A stretch of 64,000 bases of DNA from contig NZ_JBMPIX010000001.1 in assembly GCF_049341065.1 (NCBI RefSeq), positions 186,001 through 250,000 of the forward strand, given 5' to 3'. This DNA comes from Pacificoceanicola sp049341065 (lineage in GTDB: Bacteria > Pseudomonadota > Alphaproteobacteria > Rhodobacterales > Rhodobacteraceae). Position numbers and translations under genes: made by a program. Positions 51,905-60,780 of this stretch are shown piece after piece. Every line of letters begins with the position of its first letter. Within the stretch, counting starts at the first letter, position 1. The notes beneath the pieces were generated by a model. That model saw nothing but the letters and a program-made list of their open reading frames with translations. It searched no databases and was not told the origin of the DNA.

Positions 51905-53323
51905 TCACGTGCCGCAGAAAGTTGCGGTGACAATCTCGGACTTGGAGGGCGCGCGGGTCAGGTCGGCGTCGTCCGGTTGATCCTCATACGGATGAGCGAG
52001 CACCCTATTCATGCGGTGAAAAAGGCTGTCGTCCCCGTCAACTGCTGCGCTGATCATCTCTTCGATACGGTGATTGCGTGGGATGAAGGCCGGGTTTGCG
52101 CGCAGCATGACATTTTGCGGGTCCGGTTCCGCGCTCAGGCGTTCTTGCCAGCGCGTGGCCCAAGCGTCAAAGCTTGAACGGTCTGCGATCTGATCGCGCG
52201 CCCCGCCAGTTGCCAAGGTGCTGAAAGTATTGGTGAAATCCGACCCGCCCGCCTGCATCAAGGACAGCAGCTCCGAGACCAACTGAGCGTCTTCGGGCTG
52301 CGGTGACGAGATCCCGATCTTGGCGGCAAAGCGATCCAGCCATGCGCTGCGGATCAAGTCGCCCATAGTGTGAACGCGGTCCGTGAAATCTTTGATTGCG
52401 GCATCGACATCGGGCATCAGCGGGATCAGCGCCGTTGCCAGTTGCGCCATGTTCCAGACGACAATATCGGCCTGCGCGACATAGGCATAACGACCAAATC
52501 GGTCGATCGAAGAAAACACCGTGTCAGGATCGTAGGCGTCCATGAAGGCGCAGGGGCCATAGTCGATCGTTTCGCCCGAGATCGCGCAATTGTCGGTGTT
52601 CATCACGCCGTGGATAAAGCCAAGCGACATCCATTGCGCCACCAGCGCCGCCTGGCGTTCGATCACCGCAGACAGCAGCTCGGCAGGGTTTTGAACATGC
52701 GGATAGTGGCGCCGCACCGTGTAGTCATAAAGCGTTTGCAGGGCCGCTTGATCGTTGCGGGACGAGAAGACCTGAAAGGTTCCGACACGGATGTGGCTGG
52801 CAGCCACGCGGGTCAGGACGGCGCCAGGCAGGGGGCGTTCGCGGATCACCTCATCGCCGGTGCGGGTTGCGGCAAGTGCCCGGGTGGTTGGCACGCCAAG
52901 CGCGTGCATCGCCTCGCTGACCACATATTCGCGCAGCACCGGCCCCAGCCAGGCCCGCCCGTCACCGCGCCGCGCAAAGGGTGTGGGGCCTGAGCCTTTC
53001 AACTGGATGTCGCGCCGTTGGCCTGCGCGATCAACGACCTCACCCAACAGCACCGCGCGGCCATCGCCCAGTTGCGGGTTGAAACTGCCAAACTGGTGGC
53101 CTGCATATAGCTGTGCCAAGGGCTGCGCGCCTTCGGGCAGAGCATTTCCGGCGAACATTGCGGCCAGTCTCGGATCGTCGGCCCCCTCAATGCCCAAGTC
53201 CTTGGCCAGCGCTTCGTTGAAGGCGATCAGTGAGGGCGCCTTGACCGGGGTCGGGCGCTGAAAGGCAAAGAATCCGCCGGGAAGGCGGGCGTAGGTATTG
53301 TCGAAGGGAATGTGCAAAGTCAT
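51905..53323 (-). CDS. selO: Selenoprotein O-like AMPylase (SelO/YdiU), Cys form
   Basis: This pseudokinase transfers AMP to proteins and is linked to redox stress. The 472-residue protein has YAGHQFGSFNPQLGDGRAVLLGE and LKGSGPTPFARRGDGRAWLGPVLREYVVSEAMHALGVPTTRALA in the N-terminal lobe. GFIHGVMNTDNCAISGETIDYGPCAFMDAYDP carries the active site. The end FCGT has C470 where animal SelO has selenocysteine. No tellurium or selenium gene is adjacent. A likely operon with two acetyltransferase genes extends upstream on the same strand. Confidence 0.93.
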   Translation of the reverse strand: MTLHIPFDNTYARLPGGFFAFQRPTPVKAPSLIAFNEALAKDLGIEGADDPRLAAMFAGNALPEGAQPLAQLYAGHQFGSFNPQLGDGRAVLLGEVVDRAGQRRDIQLKGSGPTPFARRGDGRAWLGPVLREYVVSEAMHALGVPTTRALAATRTGDEVIRERPLPGAVLTRVAASHIRVGTFQVFSSRNDQAALQTLYDYTVRRHYPHVQNPAELLSAVIERQAALVAQWMSLGFIHGVMNTDNCAISGETIDYGPCAFMDAYDPDTVFSSIDRFGRYAYVAQADIVVWNMAQLATALIPLMPDVDAAIKDFTDRVHTMGDLIRSAWLDRFAAKIGISSPQPEDAQLVSELLSLMQAGGSDFTNTFSTLATGGARDQIADRSSFDAWATRWQERLSAEPDPQNVMLRANPAFIPRNHRIEEMISAAVDGDDSLFHRMNRVLAHPYEDQPDDADLTRAPSKSEIVTATFCGT

Positions 53324-53349
53324 GAGGAGAAGATAATCCCGAATCTGCC

Positions 53350-53817
53350 TCAGACCAGAGGCTTTTCCATGGTGATCGAGGTGGTGCGGTCAAAGCCAGC
53401 GTGCGCCTTTTCCGCAGTTCTGACAAATCCCATCGCAGCAAAGGCGGCGTGATTGCCAGTCAACTCAATCCGCGTTTCCAGTTGCAGTTTCGCCAGGGAA
53501 AGCCGACGAGCCAGAGTTTCGGCCTGTTGAATGAAAGCGCGGCCAAGCCCGCGGCCTTGCGCGTGTGGCGCGATGGCGAGCTTGCCAATATAGAGCGCGC
53601 CGGGGCGTTCGGCGAAAAAGGCGCAACCGGAAAGCGGGTCAGATCCGCTCAGGTAAAGATGTTCGGCGCTGGCTTTGTCAGCGAGGGTGGCAGGTGTCAG
53701 CCGGTGCGCGGAAGAGGGCGGGTCGATGATCCCGTCCATATAGGCGAAACTGTCGATGATCAGTCTGTGCAAACCCGCCCAGTCGTTGAAATTGGCTGCG
53801 GCGGGGCGCGGCGTCAT
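53350..53817 (-). CDS. GNAT family N-acetyltransferase
   Basis: A 155-residue acetyltransferase-fold protein. The acetyl-CoA loop is visible in LYIGKLAIAPHAQGRGLGRAFIQQAE (Q-x-x-G-x-G). FAAMGFVRTAEKAHAGFDRTTSITMEKPL closes the fold. Substrate unknown. It ends 26 bases before selO and overlaps the neighbouring GNAT gene by four bases. Confidence 0.82.
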   Translation of the reverse strand: MTPRPAAANFNDWAGLHRLIIDSFAYMDGIIDPPSSAHRLTPATLADKASAEHLYLSGSDPLSGCAFFAERPGALYIGKLAIAPHAQGRGLGRAFIQQAETLARRLSLAKLQLETRIELTGNHAAFAAMGFVRTAEKAHAGFDRTTSITMEKPLV

Positions 53818-54260
53818 AACATGCGGCTCATGAACATCTTGTCCTCGCGGGCGGCAAAGCGGGCGCGGCGGTAAAAGCCAAGCAGGCGTTCGTTTCCGCG
53901 CCCGGCTTTGAGGTGCAGGGCCTTGAGGCCAGCCTCTTTCATCGCCTTCGAGATGCCATTCAGCGCCTCGAACCCCATGCCGCGCTGGCGCACGGCGGGG
54001 CGGATGTACAACTCATCGACAGTGCCATCCATACCGCCAAATTCAAGCGACCAGCCGAAGGTGATACAGACATACCCCACAGGCGCACGGCGCGGCCCGA
54101 TCAGCCAGATCGCCCCGTGAGGCGAGCCTTCCAGCAACGGCAGAACGGCGGCCGCGCGATGATCGTCGTCGGTGCCGAAGCCTTGTTCCTGATGGAAGGC
54201 GGCCACAAGAGGCAGCAGCTTGTCGGCGTCCTCGGCGGCGGCGAGGTGGAGGCTTTTCAT
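53814..54260 (-). CDS. GNAT family N-acetyltransferase
   Basis: A second, different GNAT of 148 residues: MDGTVDELYIRPAVRQRGMGFEALNGISKAM has the cofactor loop R-Q-R-G-x-G, and LKAGRGNERLLGFYRRARFAARED the C-terminal motif. The start MKSLHLAAAED at 54260 is preferred; a longer reading to 54431 has a non-conserved leader. The 197-base gap to the nucleoside hydrolase gene shows no other feature. Confidence 0.82.
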   Translation of the reverse strand: MKSLHLAAAEDADKLLPLVAAFHQEQGFGTDDDHRAAAVLPLLEGSPHGAIWLIGPRRAPVGYVCITFGWSLEFGGMDGTVDELYIRPAVRQRGMGFEALNGISKAMKEAGLKALHLKAGRGNERLLGFYRRARFAAREDKMFMSRML

Positions 54261-54457
54261 CTTGGTTTGTCCAGTGCTGTGGCTTTCATCCAGTGGACAA
54301 AAGCAAAACTGCCGCAAGGTAGGCGGGCAACCGGTGGGGATGCAAGGCGGCGTGAGGGGTTTCGCCATCAGGGGGCGGAATTGAGCGAAGGATTGCCGGG
54401 TTTGTACCGCGTCGGCTTGGGGGTGCCCCACAGCATCTTGATCCGTGAAAGCGAAGT

Positions 54458-55399
54458 TTAAAGCCGCGCCAGCCTTTCTGTCAGCAGTTTGAAGAAATGC
54501 TCGGCGTCGATGTCACCAAGGAACAAGGCATTGGCCTCGCGGTCTGTGACGCGCCACCAGTCCGCGACGGTCATCCCGCGGCACAAGGCGCTGTCGGTTT
54601 CGATTTCCACATTGATGTGGCGCCCGGAAAACAGATGTGGGGCCAAGAGGTAGGCTGTGACGCAGGGATCGTGCAGGGGCGCCCCTTCGGAGCCGTATTT
54701 CTGAATGTCGAAACGCTCGAAAAAGTCGGTCATTTGCGCGACGGCTGTGCCGACACGGGTTCCGATGTCGCGGAAGGCCTGGTTCCGCGACGGGGTTACC
54801 AAGGCTTTGTGAGTCACATCCAGCGGCAAGACCACGATCGGGGCGCCGCAGTCAAAGACGATCTTGGCGGCCTCTGGATCGACGTAGATGTTGAATTCGG
54901 CGGTCGGGGTGATGTTGCCGACCTCGAAATAGGCGCCGCCCATCAGGACAATCTCGGCGATGCGCGGCGCGATATCAGGTGCCCGTTGAAGGGCGGTGGC
55001 GATGTTGGTCAGCGGGCCGAGTGGGCAAAGCGTGACCGATTTTTCGGGTTGGGCGCGCAGGGTTTCGATGATGAAATCCACGGCGTGCTGGTCTTGCAAG
55101 AGCATTGTCGGGTCAGGCAGCACCGGCCCATCCAGCCCGGTTTTGCCATGCACATGTTCGGCGGTCACAAGATCGCGGCCCGAGGGCCTGTCGCAACCTG
55201 CAAAAATGCGGGTGTCCGGTTTGCCCGCCAATTCGCACACGATCCGGGCATTGCGAGTGGTCAACGGCAGCGGGACGTTGCCTGCGACGCAGGTGATGCC
55301 CAGCACCTCCAGATCTTCGGGAGAGGCCAGTGCCAGCAATATGGCCACCGCGTCGTCCTGACCGGGATCGGTGTCGATGATGATCTTGCGAGGGGGCAT
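54458..55399 (-). CDS. Inosine/uridine-preferring nucleoside hydrolase family protein
   Basis: This calcium-dependent enzyme cleaves ribonucleosides into base and ribose for salvage. The 313-residue protein has the calcium-binding DTDPGQDD at residues 9-16, LCPLGPLTNIATAL, VLMGGAYFEVGNITPTAEFNIYVDPEAAKIVF and the C-terminal HDPCVTAYLL with the catalytic histidine. Base preference cannot be told. ATG 55399 has AGGAG upstream; ATG 55444 is not used because its leader is not conserved. Confidence 0.9.
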   Translation of the reverse strand: MPPRKIIIDTDPGQDDAVAILLALASPEDLEVLGITCVAGNVPLPLTTRNARIVCELAGKPDTRIFAGCDRPSGRDLVTAEHVHGKTGLDGPVLPDPTMLLQDQHAVDFIIETLRAQPEKSVTLCPLGPLTNIATALQRAPDIAPRIAEIVLMGGAYFEVGNITPTAEFNIYVDPEAAKIVFDCGAPIVVLPLDVTHKALVTPSRNQAFRDIGTRVGTAVAQMTDFFERFDIQKYGSEGAPLHDPCVTAYLLAPHLFSGRHINVEIETDSALCRGMTVADWWRVTDREANALFLGDIDAEHFFKLLTERLARL

Positions 55400-55647
55400 G
55401 CGGGTCTCCTGATATGTCCGGATTTGGTCGCATGGGGATCGCACGGGTGCAAGTGCCTTGCCTGCCTAGATGCTTATCGCGATCGTCTCAGGCGCGGGAT
55501 GGGCATTCGGAAATCGGAATGGTCAGCGGGGGCGATGGCCAACGGTTTGGTGTCGCGGCTTGGCATCGTTCAAGATGCTTGGATGACCAAAGGACAGTTG
55601 GACGCTTTTTGGTTGTGTGCCCAATTTTTGAGCGCAATTATAACGGT

Positions 55648-55830
55648 ATGGCCCTTCGTATTTTCCAGTGTAAAGCCTGCAAGCACACCAATCGGTTGGG
55701 CGCGAGAACATGTTCGTACTGTTTTCGGCCCACCACGGTTTTCAATCAGGCGTGGTTTCTTGCCCTTGTCGTCATTCTGTGCGGCCTCGGGGCTGCTGCG
55801 TATTTTGATGTCTTGCCAGAGCTGTTCTGA
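55648..55830 (+). CDS. Small zinc-ribbon membrane protein (60 aa)
   Basis: ATG 55648 to TGA 55830 encodes MALRIFQCKACKHTNRLGA, CSYC and then one hydrophobic helix (about residues 33-52). Two CxxC pairs separated by 11 residues suggest a zinc ribbon at the cytoplasmic face of a membrane anchor. The upstream ribosome site is weak, so this is moderately supported. It is convergent with the radical SAM gene, six bases away. Longer readings from 55414 have no conserved start. Confidence 0.5.
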   Translation: MALRIFQCKACKHTNRLGARTCSYCFRPTTVFNQAWFLALVVILCGLGAAAYFDVLPELF

Positions 55831-55836
55831 CTCGCC

Positions 55837-56784
55837 TCAGGCCGAGCAGCTGGCACCGCCCAGCACGCAGAATTTCGCGCAATGGGGATGATTGAGGGAA
55901 ACGTCCTGTTCGGCCTGCTCCAAGGTTGTGCCAAGCTCGAACTGCGGATCATAGGCCAGCAAGGTACAGGCCAGAACCGATGGGGAGGCCGCGCCCTTGC
56001 GTTTCACAACCATGCGCGACGAAGAACACATCACGCTGTTTGGCGATTTGTTCAGGATACCCCAGCAGGCCGTGGTGATTTCCGGCACCTCGACGGTTTC
56101 GTCCATTTCGGGGAACAGCACTGTCATTCCGGGATCATTGGCGTCAATCGCAAAGCCTTCCGTCTCAAACAGCCGGGCGTAGCCTTCGCGCGATGCGGCT
56201 TCGGTTTCGCCCCAGACGGTCCGACCCGCGACGGCCATGCGAATCCCGGTGTCGCGCAGCCAGCGCATGCCTTCCAGCGTGCGCTCAAACGTGCCGGATC
56301 CGCGCTCGGTGTCGTGATGTTCCGCCGACCAGTGGTCGACCGAAATGCGCAATGTCAGCTTTTCGCCAAACTCGTCTTGCAAAGCCTCAAGGCCTGCGCG
56401 AACGCGCGGCCGCATCATCGGACGCATGGCGTTGGTCAGGATCAGAACCTGGTAGCCGCGTGACAGGGCGGCGCGGGCCATGTCGATCATCTGGGGGTTC
56501 ATGAAGGGCTCACCGCCGGTAAAGCCGATTTCGTGCACACCCCATTTACGGTCTTCAAGTTGGTCAAGATACTCCTCGACCTCTGCCGTTGTGATATAGA
56601 CGAGCCGGTCGTTGTCGGGCGAGCTTTCGATGTAACAGTTCACGCATTCGATATTGCACAGCGTTCCGGTGTTGAACCAAAGCGTTTGTGGATCGCTCAA
56701 TGCGACTCGGGCTCGGGCAGAGCCGTCCGCCGTCACCAAGGGATCGCCAAACTTGGCGGAATTGCTCGTAACGCTGTCTTTCAT
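55837..56784 (-). CDS. Radical SAM protein, Cys-rich C-terminus
   Basis: A 4Fe-4S radical SAM enzyme of 315 residues. The cluster motif is C43-x3-C47-x2-C50 (LCNIECVNCYIESSP). HEIGFTGGEPFMNPQM is the GGE motif that binds SAM. The final 30 residues hold several cysteines (HPHCAKFCVLGGASCSA), perhaps a second Fe-S cluster in a SPASM-like tail, with C(W)GI and MCSSSRM further inside. The substrate is unknown. ATG 56784 has AAGG upstream. It is divergent from zwf. Confidence 0.87.
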   Translation of the reverse strand: MKDSVTSNSAKFGDPLVTADGSARARVALSDPQTLWFNTGTLCNIECVNCYIESSPDNDRLVYITTAEVEEYLDQLEDRKWGVHEIGFTGGEPFMNPQMIDMARAALSRGYQVLILTNAMRPMMRPRVRAGLEALQDEFGEKLTLRISVDHWSAEHHDTERGSGTFERTLEGMRWLRDTGIRMAVAGRTVWGETEAASREGYARLFETEGFAIDANDPGMTVLFPEMDETVEVPEITTACWGILNKSPNSVMCSSSRMVVKRKGAASPSVLACTLLAYDPQFELGTTLEQAEQDVSLNHPHCAKFCVLGGASCSA

Positions 56785-56921
56785 GTGCCTTAAACTCCGG
56801 TTTTCCAACGTGGTAGACCGCAGATGGCATAGGGGCCAGAGCTGAGTTTTTTCCTGACGGCATTGTGAAGCGCCATATCCCTGTTAGACTCGCGCTCAAA
56901 GCTGCGCTAGAAGACCCTCAA

Positions 56922-56933
56922 GTTAGCGCTAAC
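56922..56933. promoter_or_regulatory. Perfect palindrome upstream of zwf, candidate LacI-type operator
   Basis: GTTAGC-GCTAAC is an exact 12-bp inverted repeat with a central CG step, the form that LacI-family repressors typically bind. It lies 39 bases before the zwf start in the 188-base divergent gap. No LacI gene is in the window. Confidence 0.5.
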
Positions 56934-56972
56934 GGCGCTTAAGATGCAGACAGCAACAGGAACAGGTGCCCC

Positions 56973-58427
56973 ATGGTTTCACGTGTCATCCCAGTGGATC
57001 CTTTCGATCTGGTCATATTCGGCGGAACCGGCGATCTGGCCCGGCGGAAGATCCTTCCCGGCTTGTTCCGTCGATTCTGTTCAGGGCAAATGCCCGAAAA
57101 TGCGCAAATCATTGGCGCGGCGCGGACCGAAATGGACGACGCCGGATTCCGCGACATGGTCGCCGAGGCAATCCGCGAATTCGGCGGTGGGCGCGCCTGC
57201 GAGGATGGCACGCTGGATCAGTTCCTCAAACACATCTCTTACGAGGCGGTCGACGCCAAGGGCGACGGCGGTTGGGAGGCACTCAAGGGGCGGTTGCGTG
57301 ATGGCATGATCCGGGCGTTCTATTTCTCGGTCGGGCCAAGCCTGTTTGGCGATCTGGCAGAGCGCCTGCGCCATTTCGGACTTGCAGACGACGAAAGCCG
57401 TGTGGTTGTCGAAAAACCTTTTGGGCATGACCTGAAAACCGCCAAGGCGCTGAACGCCACGCTGGCCCAGCATTTCGATGAGCACCAGATTTACCGGATC
57501 GACCACTATCTTGGTAAAGAAACGGTGCAGAACCTGATGGCTGTGCGCTTTGGCAACGTGTTGTTTGAACCGCTGTGGAATTCGCAATACGTCGATCACA
57601 TTCAGATCACCGTCGCCGAAACGGTGGGCGTCGGCGGTCGGGGGGGCTATTACGACAAATCGGGTGCCATGCGCGATATGGTGCAAAACCACTTGATGCA
57701 GCTGCTTTGCCTGATCGCGATGGAGCCGCCCGCGCGGTTTGAGCCGGATTCGGTACGCGACGAAAAGCTCAAGGTGATCCGGGCGCTGGATCCGGTTCTG
57801 CCGCATCACATCGTGCGCGGCCAGTATGACCGCGACGGCGACGCGCCGGGATACCGCGAAGATGCGGGCGATCCACGCTCGACCACCGAGAGCTTTATTG
57901 CGTTGAAGTGCCATGTGTCGAACTGGCGGTGGGCAGGCACGCCGATCTACCTTCGCACCGGGAAAAAGCTGCGCGCGCGCGCCAGCGAGATTGCCGTGGT
58001 CTTCAAGGATGCGCCGCATTCGATCTTTGGCGCGGATGCGGGACGGCACCGCAATATCCTGACGATTCGCCTGCAGCCCAACGAAGGTATGGAACTGGGC
58101 GTTACCATCAAGGAACCGGGGCCGGGCGGGATGCGCCTGCTCGATGTGCCGTTGGATATGAGCTTTGCCGATGCGCTGGGGGCGGATGCCGAAGAGGTGC
58201 CCGACGCCTATGAGCGGCTGATCATGGATGTGATCCGCGGCAACCAGACGCTGTTCATGCGCGGCGACGAGGTCGAGGCGGCCTGGGCCTGGACAGATCC
58301 GATCATCGAAGGCTGGCAGTCGCGCGGCGAAGTGCCCAAACCCTATGACGTTGGCAGCTCTGGTCCGGATGATAGCCTGATGCTGATGCATCGCGATGGC
58401 AGGAAATGGCGAGACATTCGAACATGA
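56973..58427 (+). CDS. zwf: Glucose-6-phosphate 1-dehydrogenase
   Basis: This enzyme opens the Entner-Doudoroff and pentose phosphate routes by oxidising glucose-6-phosphate. The 484-residue protein has the cofactor site IFGGTGDLARRK, the substrate-site RIDHYLGKETVQNL with its catalytic histidine downstream, and the C-terminal MFMRGDEVEAAWAWTDPI. AGGTGCCCC lies before ATG 56973. The stop overlaps pgl by four bases. Confidence 0.97.
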   Translation: MVSRVIPVDPFDLVIFGGTGDLARRKILPGLFRRFCSGQMPENAQIIGAARTEMDDAGFRDMVAEAIREFGGGRACEDGTLDQFLKHISYEAVDAKGDGGWEALKGRLRDGMIRAFYFSVGPSLFGDLAERLRHFGLADDESRVVVEKPFGHDLKTAKALNATLAQHFDEHQIYRIDHYLGKETVQNLMAVRFGNVLFEPLWNSQYVDHIQITVAETVGVGGRGGYYDKSGAMRDMVQNHLMQLLCLIAMEPPARFEPDSVRDEKLKVIRALDPVLPHHIVRGQYDRDGDAPGYREDAGDPRSTTESFIALKCHVSNWRWAGTPIYLRTGKKLRARASEIAVVFKDAPHSIFGADAGRHRNILTIRLQPNEGMELGVTIKEPGPGGMRLLDVPLDMSFADALGADAEEVPDAYERLIMDVIRGNQTLFMRGDEVEAAWAWTDPIIEGWQSRGEVPKPYDVGSSGPDDSLMLMHRDGRKWRDIRT

Positions 58428-59101
58428 GCTATGAATTCATCGAATATGCCGATCGGGACATGCTGGCCATCGATCTGGCCAACCTTATTGCGGGCGAGTT
58501 GCGCGCGGCGCTGAGACACGAAGAGCGTGCGGCGCTTGCGGTACCTGGGGGCACGTCTCCCGGGCCGGTGTTTGACGATCTATGCGCGGCCAGTCTGGAT
58601 TGGGACCGGGTTGACGTGGTTCTGACGGATGAACGCTGGGTGCCCGAAGATCACGGGCGATCCAACACGCGGTTGCTGCGCCAGCGCCTGTTGGTCGATC
58701 GTGCGGCGCAGGCCGGATACCTGCCGCTTTACGCCCCCGCCGAAACGCCGGAACAGGCGTTGGAGGATCTGGCGAAACCCATTGCCGAACAGATGCCCTT
58801 GGCGGTTGTATTGCTGGGGATGGGGGCAGATATGCACACCGCGTCGCTGTTTCCGGGGGCCGACAGACTGGCCGAAGCGCTTGATCCGCATGCGCCGGTT
58901 CTTTTGCCCATGCGCGCGCCTGGCGCCCCTGAACCGCGCATTACCCTTACGGCGCCGGTGCTGGATGGCGCCTTATGCAAACACGTGCTGATCTTTGGCG
59001 CTGACAAACGCGCGGCGCTTGAGGCGGCACGAGGTAAACCGGCGCTTGAGGCGCCAATCAATGCGGTGCTTTCGGGCGCCAAGGTCCATTGGGCGGAGTG
59101 A
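58424..59101 (+). CDS. pgl: 6-phosphogluconolactonase
   Basis: It hydrolyses the lactone made by Zwf. The 225-residue product has LAVPGGTSPGPVFDDL, VVLTDERWVPEDHGRSNTRLLRQRL and VVLLGMGADMHTASLFPGAD, the lactonase motifs with the catalytic His. The start ATGA overlap with zwf and the five-base gap to pgi show an operon. Confidence 0.93.
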   Translation: MSYEFIEYADRDMLAIDLANLIAGELRAALRHEERAALAVPGGTSPGPVFDDLCAASLDWDRVDVVLTDERWVPEDHGRSNTRLLRQRLLVDRAAQAGYLPLYAPAETPEQALEDLAKPIAEQMPLAVVLLGMGADMHTASLFPGADRLAEALDPHAPVLLPMRAPGAPEPRITLTAPVLDGALCKHVLIFGADKRAALEAARGKPALEAPINAVLSGAKVHWAE

Positions 59102-59106
59102 CGGAT

Positions 59107-60687
59107 ATGTTTGAAACACTGAAACAAATGGCCTCCAAGATCGCGGATTGCCGGATTGAGGCCCTGTTTGATGATGCAGGCCGCGCCGGGGCGTTCAGCC
59201 TGAACGGCTTGGGCATGCTGTTTGATTATTCCAAGACGCAACTGGATGACAATATCCGGGCGGCCCTTTTGGAACTTGCCGAAAACGCAGGTGTTGCTGC
59301 CCGCCGGGACGCCATGTTCGCCGGACAAAAGATCAATGAGACCGAGGGCCGGGCGGTTCTGCACACCGCGCTGCGCAATCTGGATGCCGCGCCGGTTCTG
59401 GTCGATGGGCAGGACGTCATGCCCGAGGTGCTGGCAACGCTAGGCCGGATGGAAACATTGGCCAAGGAGTTGCGTGCCTCGAATGTCGCGGATGTTGTCA
59501 ACATCGGGATTGGCGGCTCTGACCTTGGGCCGGCTATGGCGGTGCTGGCGCTGGCGCCCTATCACGACGGGCCGAACTGCCATTTCGTATCCAACGTGGA
59601 TGGCGCGGATATTGCTGACACATTGGCAAAGTGCGACCCCGAGCGCACGGTCTTTATCGTTGCGTCCAAGACCTTTACCACCATCGAGACGATGACCAAT
59701 GCCGCCAGTGCCAAGGCTTGGCTGGCGGGCAAGGGCGTGTCCGACGACGGCAAGTTCATTGCCTTGTCCTCGAACGTTGAAAAGGCGGGCGAGTTCGGCA
59801 TCCCGGCAGACCGCGTGTTCGGCTTCGAAGATTGGGTCGGCGGGCGCTATTCCATGTGGGGGCCGATTGGCCTGTCCGTAATGATCGCCGTTGGCCCCGA
59901 AGGCTTCCGGGCGTTCCTGAGCGGCGGACAGGCGATGGACCGGCATTTTCAGACCGCGCCGCTGGCGGAAAACATGCCGGTTTTGCTGGCTCTGGTTGGC
60001 ATCTGGCACAATCAGGTGCTGGGCCACGCGACGCGCGCAGTACTGCCCTACGACAACCGACTTTCCCGTCTGCCTGCCTATCTGCAGCAGCTTGAAATGG
60101 AGAGCAACGGCAAGGGCGTCAGCATGGACGGCGTCGATCTTCCTTACAACTCGGGACCCGTTGTCTGGGGCGAGCCTGGCACCAATGGTCAGCACGCCTT
60201 TTACCAGTTGATCCATCAAGGCACGCGTGTGGTACCTTGCGAATTCATGGTGGCCGCGTCGGGGCATGAGGTCGATCTGAAGCATCACCACCAGCTTTTG
60301 ATTGCCAACTGCCTTGCGCAGTCCGAGGCACTGATGCGTGGCCGCGATCTCGATGAAGCGCGAGGCAAGGTGGCGGGCAAGTTCGAGGGCGATGAACTGG
60401 AACGGCAGGCGCGGCACCGGGTTTTCCCCGGCAACCGCCCTTCGACCACGCTGATCTATCCCAAGCTCGACCCCGAGACGCTGGGCAAGATCATTGCACT
60501 TTATGAACACCGGGTGTTCGTCGAGGGGGTGATCCTGAACATCAACTCTTACGATCAATGGGGCGTCGAGCTGGGCAAAGAACTGGCGACCGCGCTTGGA
60601 CCGTTGGTCAGCGGCGATGCTCCGGCAGATGGCAAAGATGGATCGACCGCGCAACTGATTGACTTTGTGCATAAAAACGCAGGGTAA
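59107..60687 (+). CDS. pgi: Glucose-6-phosphate isomerase
   Basis: It interconverts glucose- and fructose-6-phosphate. The 526-residue protein has NIGIGGSDLGPAMAV, ASKTFTTIETMTNA, SMWGPIGLSVMIAVG, ESNGKGVSMDG and GTNGQHAFYQLIHQGT, the active-site signatures of the PGI family. ATG 59107 has GGCGGAG upstream; GTG 59098 is a close alternative. It closes the zwf-pgl-pgi operon, in line with gluconeogenic feeding of sugar phosphate into the Entner-Doudoroff route. Confidence 0.95.
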   Translation: MFETLKQMASKIADCRIEALFDDAGRAGAFSLNGLGMLFDYSKTQLDDNIRAALLELAENAGVAARRDAMFAGQKINETEGRAVLHTALRNLDAAPVLVDGQDVMPEVLATLGRMETLAKELRASNVADVVNIGIGGSDLGPAMAVLALAPYHDGPNCHFVSNVDGADIADTLAKCDPERTVFIVASKTFTTIETMTNAASAKAWLAGKGVSDDGKFIALSSNVEKAGEFGIPADRVFGFEDWVGGRYSMWGPIGLSVMIAVGPEGFRAFLSGGQAMDRHFQTAPLAENMPVLLALVGIWHNQVLGHATRAVLPYDNRLSRLPAYLQQLEMESNGKGVSMDGVDLPYNSGPVVWGEPGTNGQHAFYQLIHQGTRVVPCEFMVAASGHEVDLKHHHQLLIANCLAQSEALMRGRDLDEARGKVAGKFEGDELERQARHRVFPGNRPSTTLIYPKLDPETLGKIIALYEHRVFVEGVILNINSYDQWGVELGKELATALGPLVSGDAPADGKDGSTAQLIDFVHKNAG

Positions 60688-60754
60688 TTGCCCAGCAGGC
60701 CGCAAGACGTGAAAACCTGCAAGGGTTTCAGGTCCTTGCTTTGTTACAAAGACG

Positions 60755-60780
60755 CGCCCGGGCAATCGCTCGGGCGTTTT
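60755..60780 (+). terminator. Intrinsic terminator of zwf-pgl-pgi
   Basis: CGCCCGGGC-AATC-GCTCGGGCG is a nine-pair stem with one G-T pair, followed by TTTTC. The run of T overlaps the end of the convergent cupin gene. Confidence 0.8.

Noticed and set aside
57081..58391. 436-codon open frame opposite zwf
   Set aside because: Antisense shadow of a highly conserved enzyme gene; no recognisable motif.
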